From IMG/VR virus record IMGVR_UViG_3300027865_000022, positions 1 to 37,065 of that record: 37,065 bases of DNA. One strand, 5' to 3'. Of the stretch, positions 25,988-33,133 are shown piece by piece. The notes beneath the pieces were generated by a model. That model was not told the origin of the DNA and made no database searches. It was given only the letters and a program-made list of their open reading frames with translations. This stretch comes from a virus. Both the position numbers and the translations under genes were made by a program. Every line of letters starts with the position of its first letter. Positions within the stretch are counted from its first letter, which is position 1.

Positions 25988-26161
25988 TTAAATTTTATGC
26001 TCTATAGTGCCCTTACTTTCCCTTATGCCTCCGTTATTAGTTACGAAAGTAAAAGTTATTTTCCCATCTTCCGGGATGGGGAGAAAATGATTGTTTATTA
26101 CTTCAATCATTTTCTTTTTCAACGCATTCGCCCGATGGATTTCTTCTTTGGTTATTATCAT
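25988..26161 (-). CDS. Small unknown protein after gpG
   Basis: A 57-residue protein whose ATG overlaps the stop of the gpG-like gene (ATGA at 26158-26161), so it is likely translated by coupling. The first half is a Lys-rich helix (ITKEEIHRANALKKKMIEVI), the second beta-like (GKITFTFVTNNGGIRESKG). No family recognised. It is the last gene before the terminator at 25888-25931. Confidence 0.6.
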   Translation of the reverse strand: MIITKEEIHRANALKKKMIEVINNHFLPIPEDGKITFTFVTNNGGIRESKGTIEHKI

Positions 26162-26619
26162 ATCCCCATCACATAATCAAGCACGCTGTTTTTCATTTCG
26201 TTGAGATCCTGCTCTTGTAGCAACATGTAGGGTCTCGCCGGGATGGTAGATGATTTATTCTTCCCAGCCTGGCCGCCGAAGTGCTGAATTGCCCCGTAAA
26301 TCTTATGAGAGTTCCAGACAACCTTGTCACGGGTAGCTTTATAGTTTATGTCCCCTAGCATCCCGCCAGAGAATCCTTTTCTGACCAAAATCTTACCGGG
26401 CCATTTATTCTGTTTCTGGCGCTGTTTGATTGTAGCGTCTGCCAACCTTTTCCACCTGGCAGGACGGCCACCGACCTCAAAATTTCGCTGAATGGAAGTC
26501 AACCCGACTTCCCCCAGAATAGCCATAAGGGGGCGGGTGTCTTCCATTCGAGCTTTCAATCCGGCAAGAAATTCCCGGACTTCTGAGTCGTCAAAGTTGA
26601 TTGTGGTTTCTATCGGCAT
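26158..26619 (-). CDS. Mu gpG-like virion morphogenesis protein
   Basis: A 153-residue protein with the gpG pattern: FEVGGRPARWKRLADATIKQ, LVRKGFSGGMLGDINYKATR, YGAIQHFGGQAGKNKSSTIP and ARPYMLL. In Mu this family acts in tail-head joining or tail completion. It follows the portal-F fusion as in Mu-type operons; the 111-nt gap between them shows only very short frames. Confidence 0.85.
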   Translation of the reverse strand: MPIETTINFDDSEVREFLAGLKARMEDTRPLMAILGEVGLTSIQRNFEVGGRPARWKRLADATIKQRQKQNKWPGKILVRKGFSGGMLGDINYKATRDKVVWNSHKIYGAIQHFGGQAGKNKSSTIPARPYMLLQEQDLNEMKNSVLDYVMGI

Positions 26620-26730
26620 GTCATGTCTGATTTATTCCTCGCGATGCTCGCATTAGCCCACATAATAGCCTCTTCAAGCAGTGAAATTATTTTCTATTTT
26701 TTCGTCTTTGAACATGATTTTATGTCGCCC

Positions 26731-28938
26731 CTAAGCCGCAATAGGCAGCTTATCCCATCCAGGATCAGGGACTATTCTAACGTCCGGGCCTTTGTCCGGC
26801 AGTCCGGTTGTCGGATTGAAGGACGGAATCGATTTACCGGTTACGTTCACGGTCTCAATATTCCAATTATTCGCGGCCACCTGTCGAGCAGATACGGTCA
26901 TAACGTAGCATCGGCAATTGAAACCATTGGGAGGATACCATTCATCCCATATCGGGTGATCATTACGAAAAATTCTCCCATTCATCGCCGCATGAGTCAA
27001 CCGTGTAGCGCCATCCATTACGGCCACATACCGCCAGAAGGGGCGGGAAATTAAAACGGCCTGATCAGTCATTTGATTGTACCGACCGGATTGATATGCC
27101 CCTTGCATATTAGTTCGGTAGATTGTCTCCGTCCGCCAGGGAGTCACCCCAACATAGCCAAACTTTTTAAAGATGGAAGAGGCGCTTTTCTGAAATTCCT
27201 TTAGAGTGGTCCCCTCCACCAGAGAACTATTAATCTCTTTTTTTACCTCGTCAAGCAGATCGTCAACGGCGATCCTGGCCAGTTCAAAGCTTTTGTCCCG
27301 AAAGAAATCAATGGCTTCCTCGAAAGGGGACCCCGGACCCCATCTTGTTTCCTCGAATTCGCTGAAAGAGATATTGTCATCCGGCTCTATTTCTGCTTTT
27401 ATTGAACCCACTCCGGTCTTGTCGGTAGCAACCTGTCCTCGCGCCAGGCTTTCACTCAGTTTATTAATGGTCGGGGAGGTGCTTGTCCCATCCAGCCGGA
27501 TAAGCATATCGGCAAAAGAATCAGATTTTTTGATTTCGGAAACCATTTTCGATATCAACTTGTTAAATATAATTTTACCTTGCCCAACAAACCTTACTAC
27601 AGTTCTATCAACTTTACCCTGCGATGTCAAGCCGAGTGCTTCAGAGTTTTTTTTTTCGGCAAACTCCTTTCCGTCTTCATCATCATCGAAGCCGGGATTA
27701 AAAGGGGACGGTTGGGATGGGGGAGACAGTAAATCCTCTCCTTCTTGGGGCTTTGGAATCTTATAGGTATCGTACATGTACTGTTCGGCGACGGGGAGCC
27801 CGACGTCTTTGATGATGATTTTATCTCTTTCTGCCTGCGGCTTCAAATCTTTCTCTTTTTCTGTACGGATGACTAGCTTGGGATATTCGGTTACGCCGGG
27901 GAAATTAAAATCAACAATCCATTTCACCGGCTCACGGTTGAATAATTCGCCTTGAAGATTTGCGTCTGCTCGGACAATGTCATCACGGACATGATCATGG
28001 GTTTTGCTTGCCGCAAAACTCCCACTACTGCCCAACTCGGTTGTTAGGGTTTGGCCCAACACTACCTTGGAAATTTGGCGGTTCATGTATTCGGCAAGCT
28101 CTTTATGCGTACTTACGGTACTTTTTCTCGAAGCTTCCAGAAAACTGAGATCAAACCCTTCAGGTAGGATGATCCCGGCTTCCTGTTGAATAGCATTGCA
28201 CGCGTCAAGCAATTCGTTCTGTTTAGTCTGATCAGTTCCCTGCGGATATTTCCCCATCACAGTGGGAGCGCCGAACTTTTCAGAAAAAATTACCCAGTAT
28301 TTTATCCCATGCTTTTTGAACCAAACTGGCCACCACAGCCGCTGGCCTAACCCTTTCCCATAGGGGTTATCGGTAGATCCATAGCGAAAAACAAAAAACT
28401 TGCGACCAGGCAATTCCTCGCCGTCCACCATGTCTTTAGGGGTTAATAGCCTTAATTCCCGATCGAGATTGAAGACAAAACGCCTTGGATGCTTAGGGAC
28501 AAGGCCCTCTTTTTTAATAAAAACATCCCCCTCCGACTGATCCCACATGATTTCTGTCGGATAAAAACCGTATAGAACGCCTTGTAGTCCTTCCTGACGA
28601 CCGGAATCAAAATTGCAGTTTTTGAATACATTTTCAACATATTCTGCGATCTTAATATCTTCTGGTTTATCCGATGCCGGTTCAATGCTCCAGACTTTAT
28701 TAATTACCGAAAGCTGTCGGGTCTGGAAAACCGATCCGGTGTGATCGTCCCTATCTACGTCATCGTAGAGCTCAAGTCCTTTACCGCCAGCCTTAGAGAT
28801 AAGCACAGGATCTTTATTGTCGAGCCGGTTTAAATAGCCATTGAATACGTCGATATCATTCTTGGGCGTGGCTATTTCGTCCGTTTCCGGTTTTGGTTTG
28901 TTATTTTTTCTTGCGAATATGTTGGATAATAGGGACAT
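26731..28938 (-). CDS. Portal protein (DUF935/Mu gp29-like) fused to Mu F-like head protein
   Basis: A 735-residue fusion. Residues 1-430 are the portal: DRDDHTGSVFQTRQLSVINK, VLYGFYPTEIMWDQSEGDVF, KYWVIFSEKFGAPTVMGKYP, LGQTLTTELGSSGSFAAS. Residues from about 440 contain linker and the Mu F/SPP1 gp7-like domain: WRTETIYRTNMQGAYQSGRY, RPFWRYVAVMDGATRLTHAA and WYPPNGFNCRCYVM. Usually these are two genes; here they are one continuous frame without stop or internal duplication. The portal forms the DNA entry ring, and the F-like part may enter with DNA or help assembly. Confidence 0.88.
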   Translation of the reverse strand: MSLLSNIFARKNNKPKPETDEIATPKNDIDVFNGYLNRLDNKDPVLISKAGGKGLELYDDVDRDDHTGSVFQTRQLSVINKVWSIEPASDKPEDIKIAEYVENVFKNCNFDSGRQEGLQGVLYGFYPTEIMWDQSEGDVFIKKEGLVPKHPRRFVFNLDRELRLLTPKDMVDGEELPGRKFFVFRYGSTDNPYGKGLGQRLWWPVWFKKHGIKYWVIFSEKFGAPTVMGKYPQGTDQTKQNELLDACNAIQQEAGIILPEGFDLSFLEASRKSTVSTHKELAEYMNRQISKVVLGQTLTTELGSSGSFAASKTHDHVRDDIVRADANLQGELFNREPVKWIVDFNFPGVTEYPKLVIRTEKEKDLKPQAERDKIIIKDVGLPVAEQYMYDTYKIPKPQEGEDLLSPPSQPSPFNPGFDDDEDGKEFAEKKNSEALGLTSQGKVDRTVVRFVGQGKIIFNKLISKMVSEIKKSDSFADMLIRLDGTSTSPTINKLSESLARGQVATDKTGVGSIKAEIEPDDNISFSEFEETRWGPGSPFEEAIDFFRDKSFELARIAVDDLLDEVKKEINSSLVEGTTLKEFQKSASSIFKKFGYVGVTPWRTETIYRTNMQGAYQSGRYNQMTDQAVLISRPFWRYVAVMDGATRLTHAAMNGRIFRNDHPIWDEWYPPNGFNCRCYVMTVSARQVAANNWNIETVNVTGKSIPSFNPTTGLPDKGPDVRIVPDPGWDKLPIAA

Positions 28939-28944
28939 TTTGTT

Positions 28945-29184
28945 TTAAACAGTTGCAAGCCATTGCTTTAATGGTGTAAAGTCGTCTCGTTGTACACTTT
29001 TTTTGATAAAAAATATTTGGAGTTCATGTGCCGGCATTCTTTTAAAATCTGCACCGCATTGGTTACACCTCATCTCACCGTCATCGCCGCAAAGAGCTTC
29101 CCATTTACACCCGTGATGGCGCCAGAGCAATTCCCTTAATATTCTTTCGTCTTCAGTCATTTTAATCATCGGCATCACATCCAC
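28945..29184 (-). CDS. Small zinc-ribbon-like protein between terminase and portal
   Basis: A 79-residue protein whose start overlaps the end of the terminase nuclease gene. Contains RELLWRHHGCKWEALCGDDG and CNQCGADFKR, a likely metal-binding group of four cysteines plus histidines. Starts at 29184, 29175 or later are all possible; the G-rich stretch upstream fits either of the first two. Similar short proteins occur at this spot in other phages, without known function. Confidence 0.6.
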   Translation of the reverse strand: MDVMPMIKMTEDERILRELLWRHHGCKWEALCGDDGEMRCNQCGADFKRMPAHELQIFFIKKSVQRDDFTPLKQWLATV

Positions 29185-29897
29185 CCCCCCATGCCCTTAG
29201 TCACACATACTGGCCCACGGTCAGATCGGTGATTATCGGGTGCGTCAACATAGTCACTCATTTGCGCAAAATCTCGCGGTGTATTAGTGGCCTTGTAATC
29301 GAAAGCTGCATAGATTGTAATAGCAACGTATACAGCCATCGACACCGCCAGGACAAGGTCATCATGGTCACCCTCCCGCCATGCTGCGTAACTGTCGTGG
29401 GCCGTCTTGGGATTTATCTTGACTTTGAAATTGAGCAGTTCTTTGATAAGGATGTCAGCTGCTTTTATTCCCTTGGCAATCTTAAGCCGATCCTTTTGAA
29501 ATTGCACCAGCAGGCGCATAACGAGGTCTCGCTTGGGAATTCTTATTATTCTCCCCTCCCTGGTCATATTGTCTCCGCCATGGATTTTGATACAATACGG
29601 GGATAGTCCTGCTTGGGTAAACATATCAACCACCGGCGCTCCCACTCCAGTACCATCCACTACCAAGATTGCACCCCCCCCAAGCTTTTTATTTTTTTGC
29701 ATCTTCCCCACCATCTTGACGATCTTGGGGTAGGGCGTTCCCAGCTTGTACCGCTTCAGGTGCCGGACATGGAACTCAATTAAAGACTCTTTGTTGTCGA
29801 TGGGCGTCACCTTGCGCTCAACAACGCACTCAGCAGTATAATCTTGTGATTGGCCGAGATCCAGACCGATAAAGAAATTACTGGGGACTGTTTTCAT
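29175..29897 (-). CDS. terL: Large terminase subunit, C-terminal nuclease half
   Basis: A 240-residue protein carrying the RNase H-fold nuclease of TerL: FFIGLDLGQSQDYTAECVVE (first Asp), AILVVDGTGVGAPVVDMF (second acidic site) and GDHDDLVLAVSMAVYV (third). It has its own ATG (29897), only a weak GAAGG-type site, and no ATPase motifs. The matching ATPase half is a separate frame at 30131-30876, 233 bp upstream. Together they equal one normal TerL of about 490 residues. The cut falls at the domain linker, so two interacting proteins could still cut DNA at packaging. Whether the gap is spliced or simply untranslated cannot be seen here. Confidence 0.85.
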   Translation of the reverse strand: MKTVPSNFFIGLDLGQSQDYTAECVVERKVTPIDNKESLIEFHVRHLKRYKLGTPYPKIVKMVGKMQKNKKLGGGAILVVDGTGVGAPVVDMFTQAGLSPYCIKIHGGDNMTREGRIIRIPKRDLVMRLLVQFQKDRLKIAKGIKAADILIKELLNFKVKINPKTAHDSYAAWREGDHDDLVLAVSMAVYVAITIYAAFDYKATNTPRDFAQMSDYVDAPDNHRSDRGPVCVTKGMGGWM

Positions 29898-29952
29898 TTT
29901 AATGCCAAACCTTCATCTCTTTCCCTTGCCGGCGGAGCTGCGCCGGAGCTTT

Positions 29953-29987
29953 CCCTTAACAGGTCATTTTTAATGACCTGTTAAGGG
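29953..29987. repeat. Perfect 16-bp inverted repeat (hairpin) at the start of the mini-array
   Basis: CCCTTAACAGGTCATT and its exact reverse complement flank TTT. The right arm is part of the first CRISPR-like repeat and runs into ATTGAAAC. No T-run follows on either strand, so it is not an intrinsic terminator. A second small hairpin, CCGGCG-GAGCTG-CGCCGG, lies just left of it (about 29930-29948), flanked by two copies of CTTTCCCTT. Confidence 0.8.
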
Positions 29988-30074
29988 ATTGAAACGCAGC
30001 CCAAAGACCGTTAGCGTCCTCACCACCGGACGATTGAGTAGAGTTACAGTTGAGACCTGTTAAGGGTCTGAATT
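29959..30074 (+). CRISPR. Putative mini-CRISPR array: repeat, one 42-nt spacer, degenerate repeat
   Basis: The core GACCTGTTAAGGG occurs at 29975-29987 and 30054-30066, a period of 79 nt, which fits a 37-nt repeat plus a 42-nt spacer. The first repeat (29959-29995) ends in ATTGAAAC, the 3' end and crRNA tag of many type I and III repeats. The second (30038-30074) keeps TGAA but is degenerate at its 3' end, as terminal repeats often are; the 5' halves of the two differ. The segment between them, 29996-30037, is the stretch that matches the capsid gene (39 of 42), and the match stops at both repeat edges. No cas genes are seen in the window apart from a Cas4/RecB-like nuclease, so it would depend on the host. 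With only two imperfect repeats the CRISPR label is a hypothesis; the capsid match is direct observation. Confidence 0.6.
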
Positions 30075-30130
30075 AGTCATAAGGCATTCCTTTCGTAATA
30101 AAATTAAACAAAATCCGACAATTATTGAAC

Positions 30131-30876
30131 TCACAAAAACAAAGGCTCCACGTCGTCAGTAATCGCGGCCATGACCATATCGAACGGAAAAACTTGATCT
30201 AGGGTCTCAACAAACTCGCACATATATTCCTGCCTAAACCACCAATCAGTCATACTGCCTAGCTCTTCTTTTAAAAATTCTTCGGTAATTCGGGGGCACT
30301 GATTAGCTGTAATCTTGACTCTGTTCCATCGCTCATCACTGATCCATTTTTCATAAAACCATCCCCGTTTTCCCCATGGGGTGGTTAATCCGACCAGTCG
30401 CCCTTTTGAGACTGCAAGCATCGGCCGAACGGTATAATAAAGATCGTCCATCACCCGCGCCGCTTCGTCGATTATTATCAGCTTTACGTCGCTGTAGCAC
30501 CGGATAGTCCCTTCTTTTCCAGGTAATGCAACAATCCTGCTACCGTTTGAGAATTCAAGCTGTAAAGCGGTTTCTTTGGTCGCGTGCGCAAAGTCCGGGT
30601 ATTTTTTATGAAGCGCCTTGACTTTATTGAATATTTCCGCGGATTGACGCTCTGATGGTGAGACAATGAGGATAAGCGCCGGTGCGTAAAATACCGCTTC
30701 ATGGTATGCCGCAGCCGCCGATACGGTGCTTTTTCCAGACTGGCGGCTACATAGCAGGAGCGTATTTTCCCTCCTCCTGTCAAGAAAATCTTCTTGCCAA
30801 GGATCAGCAAAAAACCCACTATCAGTAAAAAAAAAGTGGGCACCATTGCCGCTCTTAGTTTGGCTTCAGTTAGCAT
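30131..30876 (-). CDS. terL: Large terminase subunit, N-terminal ATPase half (needs -1 frameshift)
   Basis: Start ATG 30876 gives MLTEAKLRAAMVPTFF, a normal TerL beginning, then the frame must move back one base in a T9 run to continue as FTDSGFFADPWQEDFLDRRR. The 248-residue product has Walker A SRQSGKST (44-51), Walker B LIIIDEA (about 133-139), coupling motif GLTTPWGKRGWFYEKW, and ends FVETLDQVFPFDMVMAAITD plus a short tail. It powers DNA packaging. Without the shift, the zero frame runs to 30484 as a basic, non-homologous peptide. The start overlaps the upstream gene by 11 nt. The frameshift could be programmed, due to polymerase slippage, or a homopolymer sequencing error. Confidence 0.8.
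30826..30832 (-). promoter_or_regulatory. Candidate -1 slippery site U UUU UUA in terL
   Basis: On the minus strand, zero-frame codons TTT TTT TTA give the heptamer T TTT TTA at the end of the T9 run 30827-30835. Slipping back one base gives exactly the frame of the ATPase. The run lies in the loop of a 6-bp stem (CCCACT / AGTGGG). One extra T would also restore the frame, so a sequencing error remains possible. Confidence 0.5.
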
Positions 30877-31225
30877 GTTTCAAATCATCTACTATTTGAT
30901 GGCCATTATCGTAAAAAATAATATTGGCCAACTTATGGGAAGGAAACATATAGATCATTCCATTTGCACCTGTTACCCGGACATAGCATTTGTATGGAAT
31001 GTCTTTTACGAAACTATTTCTTATTTTGGGGGTAAATTTTATTTTAAAACGGGTGCCGTCTTTGCTCATTTTTATGACCGGTCTTTTGGATTTAGAAGTG
31101 TACGACCTTATTCTGTTCTTCTGATCTTTTATGAGTAAAACCACTTCCACAGGTTTTAATTCTATAGGTTTTAATTCTATTAATGAGTGATTGCCTTGCA
31201 TTATTTTCCGTGTTTCTCGGTGCAT
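30866..31225 (-). CDS. Unknown protein between terminase subunits
   Basis: A 119-residue basic protein with several beta-like stretches (PVIKMSKDGTRFKIKFTPKI, YKCYVRVTGANGMIYMFPSH). No family recognised. An alternative start at 31201 is possible. A 15-nt exact tandem repeat (31151-31180) duplicates IELKP near the N-terminus. It overlaps terL by 11 nt, so translation of the terminase may depend on it. Confidence 0.6.
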   Translation of the reverse strand: MHRETRKIMQGNHSLIELKPIELKPVEVVLLIKDQKNRIRSYTSKSKRPVIKMSKDGTRFKIKFTPKIRNSFVKDIPYKCYVRVTGANGMIYMFPSHKLANIIFYDNGHQIVDDLKHAN

Positions 31226-31253
31226 GGATCACCAAAATCAATTTCTATTTTCA

Positions 31254-31748
31254 TCAGTGCAAACTCCCGCCATTTCCATTCCCACGGAGACTTTCTTTTA
31301 GCCGGTTTTTTACATCTGGATAATCGTGGAGTGCGCCCATAAAGTGCCTTAGGATGAGGTCAGAGTCACCGTCTCCCTGCCCCTTCTCGGCTTTTTGCTT
31401 CTCAAGTTCCAGATAGGAAGCCAAGAGAGGTTCAAGCGCCTTCAGTGCCTTATCCATTGCCAGAAGGGTATTGGGCCAGTCTTCTTTAGCTTCAGTCTTT
31501 TTTTGAACAGCCAGAGCTCGCCGGTAAACTTCAAGCTGTCTTGATGCGATTGTATCCCCTTCTTTTGCAATTTGAACCGCTTGCGATGCGATTAACTTTT
31601 CTTGGATATGGTTCTTGCGATGCCGCCGCAAAGAGTCTTTGCCGAGATCGTATTGGATCACTAGAGATCGTATTGGATCACCACTAACTAAAGCTAAGTC
31701 AATTTTTTGGTGATCGGGATGTGAGCAAACGGAGCATTTATTATTCAT
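31254..31748 (-). CDS. Probable small terminase subunit (zinc/HTH DNA-binding)
   Basis: A 164-residue protein. The N-terminus CSVCSHPDHQKIDLALVSGD has a Cys-x-x-Cys...His zinc-type motif and leads into a helix-turn-helix-like segment ending SLRRHRKNHI. The remainder is a long helix (about 55-130), suitable for oligomerisation, and a Gly/Asn-rich tail. Its place before terL suggests the small terminase that recognises phage DNA, but no conclusive signature is visible. A 20-nt near-perfect tandem repeat (31644-31683) falls within the DNA-binding segment. It is coupled to the upstream gene through ATGA. Confidence 0.6.
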   Translation of the reverse strand: MNNKCSVCSHPDHQKIDLALVSGDPIRSLVIQYDLGKDSLRRHRKNHIQEKLIASQAVQIAKEGDTIASRQLEVYRRALAVQKKTEAKEDWPNTLLAMDKALKALEPLLASYLELEKQKAEKGQGDGDSDLILRHFMGALHDYPDVKNRLKESLRGNGNGGSLH

Positions 31749-31945
31749 TTAGCCAGAGCCACCTTTGCAAGCGCCGTGATGAGTATAAGATTAAGAGGAA
31801 TTAGGATGTAGATTATAGCTTTTAACCAGGTGACGCCTTGCGAGTTGGAATCAACTTTTAGCTTAATCTCATCGAGAGTTTTTCCAATGTAATCAATTTT
31901 GACATCGATTATAGCATCATGGGGGTATTCTGTGTGTTCAGGCAT
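31745..31945 (-). CDS. Small membrane protein, lysis accessory (XhlA-like)
   Basis: A 66-residue protein from ATG 31945, located 4 nt after the holin stop. A charged N-terminal helix (VKIDYIGKTLDEIKLKVDSN) is followed by one C-terminal membrane segment (AIIYILIPLNLILITALAKV). This layout is that of XhlA/haemolysin-type phage proteins that help holins. The longer frame from 31987 would overlap the holin and lacks a better ribosome binding site. Confidence 0.6.
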   Translation of the reverse strand: MPEHTEYPHDAIIDVKIDYIGKTLDEIKLKVDSNSQGVTWLKAIIYILIPLNLILITALAKVALAK

Positions 31946-31949
31946 TTTA

Positions 31950-32351
31950 TTACTTTTTCCGCTTGTCCATAATATTGCCCACGGCATAATATCCGTAATA
32001 GAAAACTATTATCCCACCAAAACCGGTTGAGAGATGACCGGTAACACCCAAGGTGAATTTTGCCCATCCCGGGCTATACTTCCAAATCCCTACCGAGAAA
32101 ATAAGGCCAGACAAAAACGCACCGATGATCATTATTGCCAAGATCCTTCTGGTAATCGACCTGGCTGTGTTTTCTCCGAGAATAAGAGTTTGATGAGCCA
32201 TGTACATCTTTGCCACCTCTTTACGAGAATCTGCTTTTTCCTCATTAGTGTAGAAAAGCTTATCAATTCCAGATATGGCACCATCAAGAACCTTCTCGGC
32301 CACTTCTCCAGCCTTCTTCGCAGTTCCGAATATTGATAGAGGATTCCACAT
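31950..32351 (-). CDS. Holin (3-TM type)
   Basis: A 133-residue protein. The N-terminal part is soluble (GTAKKAGEVAEKVLDGAISG, the usual start of the GTA-type 3-TM holin group). Two hydrophobic stretches follow (ILAIMIIGAFLSGLIFSVGI and LSTGFGGIIVFYYGYYAVGN), with a basic C-terminal DKRKK. It is the first gene after the late promoter and would form the membrane lesion that releases the endolysin. Confidence 0.7.
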   Translation of the reverse strand: MWNPLSIFGTAKKAGEVAEKVLDGAISGIDKLFYTNEEKADSRKEVAKMYMAHQTLILGENTARSITRRILAIMIIGAFLSGLIFSVGIWKYSPGWAKFTLGVTGHLSTGFGGIIVFYYGYYAVGNIMDKRKK

Positions 32352-32473
32352 AATTTATACCTGTATTTTAGCTCTGGTGTTCCACTTATTCTGCCTAAAC
32401 CAGAGGAGAAGCAGGCCAACATGACTTTAATATCTTTTTCAAATATAAATGCTCACCGATCATCATATTTTTA

Positions 32474-32502
32474 AAAATACCGCTTTTTTGATGAATTGTC
32501 AA
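32474..32502 (-). promoter_or_regulatory. Sigma-70-type promoter for the late operon
   Basis: On the minus strand, TTGACA (32497-32502) and TATTTT (32474-32479) with a 17-nt spacer, located in the 230-nt gap between 32352 and 32581, upstream of the holin. It is the only convincing promoter seen before the long head-tail operon. A leader of about 115 nt follows before the holin start. Confidence 0.7.
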
Positions 32503-32581
32503 CTCGATACCAGCCAAATACGCTTGTTCATTTATCTCTTAGAGCACTTGCCCCCAGAGAAAACCGAAAACCTTGGGAGGT

Positions 32582-32908
32582 TTAATGTTTTTTCCATTCA
32601 ACTTCGGCAATGACACTTATGGCCTCAAACAAATGCTCCATTTCTGGATTTTGTCGGAAATGTTTTACATAGAGTCGTGGATTGTGATAGTGGTAGTGAT
32701 TTTTTGCAATGTGCTCATTAGCGGCCTTCTCAGTGAGGAAAATACCCATATCTACCCATGTCGTTGCCTCGTTGCCCTCATCATCAATTTCAACTTCCTC
32801 TTGAGATTGGACAGCAAAATAATATGGGGAAGCTGAGCAACGGTTACTTTGATTATTTATTTTTATCATTAGAAGTCTTAAGAAGATTAGTGCTTCATTC
32901 TTATTCAT
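32582..32908 (-). CDS. Unknown phage protein
   Basis: A 108-residue protein with GGGGGT before ATG 32908. It has EEVEIDDEGNEATTWVDMGI followed by FLTEKAANEHIAKNHYHYHN and PRLYVKHFRQNPEMEHLFEA, a pattern I know only from unnamed phage proteins. No membrane segment. It lies just upstream of the late promoter region. Confidence 0.65.
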   Translation of the reverse strand: MNKNEALIFLRLLMIKINNQSNRCSASPYYFAVQSQEEVEIDDEGNEATTWVDMGIFLTEKAANEHIAKNHYHYHNPRLYVKHFRQNPEMEHLFEAISVIAEVEWKKH

Positions 32909-32962
32909 TTTTACCCCCTGTATAGTCCTAATGGATTAAATTTCCGGTATGGCAAACATGAT

Positions 32963-33133
32963 CTATTTCTTGCATGGTTTCACCTCCATAACAATCGGTT
33001 TTGCGGTGGGGAATTTGTGTTCCCCGTAGAAATCCTCTTCACCTTGGCTAAAAGTTCCTTTCTTGGATTTCCCGAATTTAACCTCTCCGACCTTTCCCCA
33101 GACAATGCCTTTGTTGAAGTGTTGACTACTCAT
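32963..33133 (-). CDS. Small basic protein overlapping the methyltransferase end
   Basis: A 56-residue protein from ATG 33133, overlapping the end of the C5-methyltransferase gene by 8 nt. Sequence SSQHFNKGIVWGKVGEVKFG is followed by KSKKGTFSQGEEDFYGEHKF; the beta-like, Lys/Gly-rich start is suggestive of a small DNA-binding or OB-type fragment, but this is not certain. A further 15-codon frame with a strong GGAGGTG site follows at 32928-32975 and might be a leader peptide. Confidence 0.5.
   Translation of the reverse strand: MSSQHFNKGIVWGKVGEVKFGKSKKGTFSQGEEDFYGEHKFPTAKPIVMEVKPCKK

Noticed and set aside
29953-29987. Perfect hairpin as a rho-independent terminator of the terminase ATPase gene
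   Set aside because: There is no T-run after the stem on either strand, and the right arm continues into a CRISPR-like ATTGAAAC end.
29996-30037. Template repeat of a diversity-generating retroelement with the capsid gene as variable repeat
   Set aside because: Two of three differences are A to G on the minus strand, as in such elements, but the third is not at an A, the segment is only 42 nt, and no reverse transcriptase gene is present.
29898-30130. Group I or II intron in terL
   Set aside because: No intron core or internal coding region could be recognised in 233 bp, and the second half has its own start codon. Kept only as an alternative.
30484-30876. Independent 130-residue gene in the zero frame
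   Set aside because: After its first 16 residues it is the wrong frame of the terminase ATPase; the -1 frame carries Walker A, Walker B and the coupling motif.
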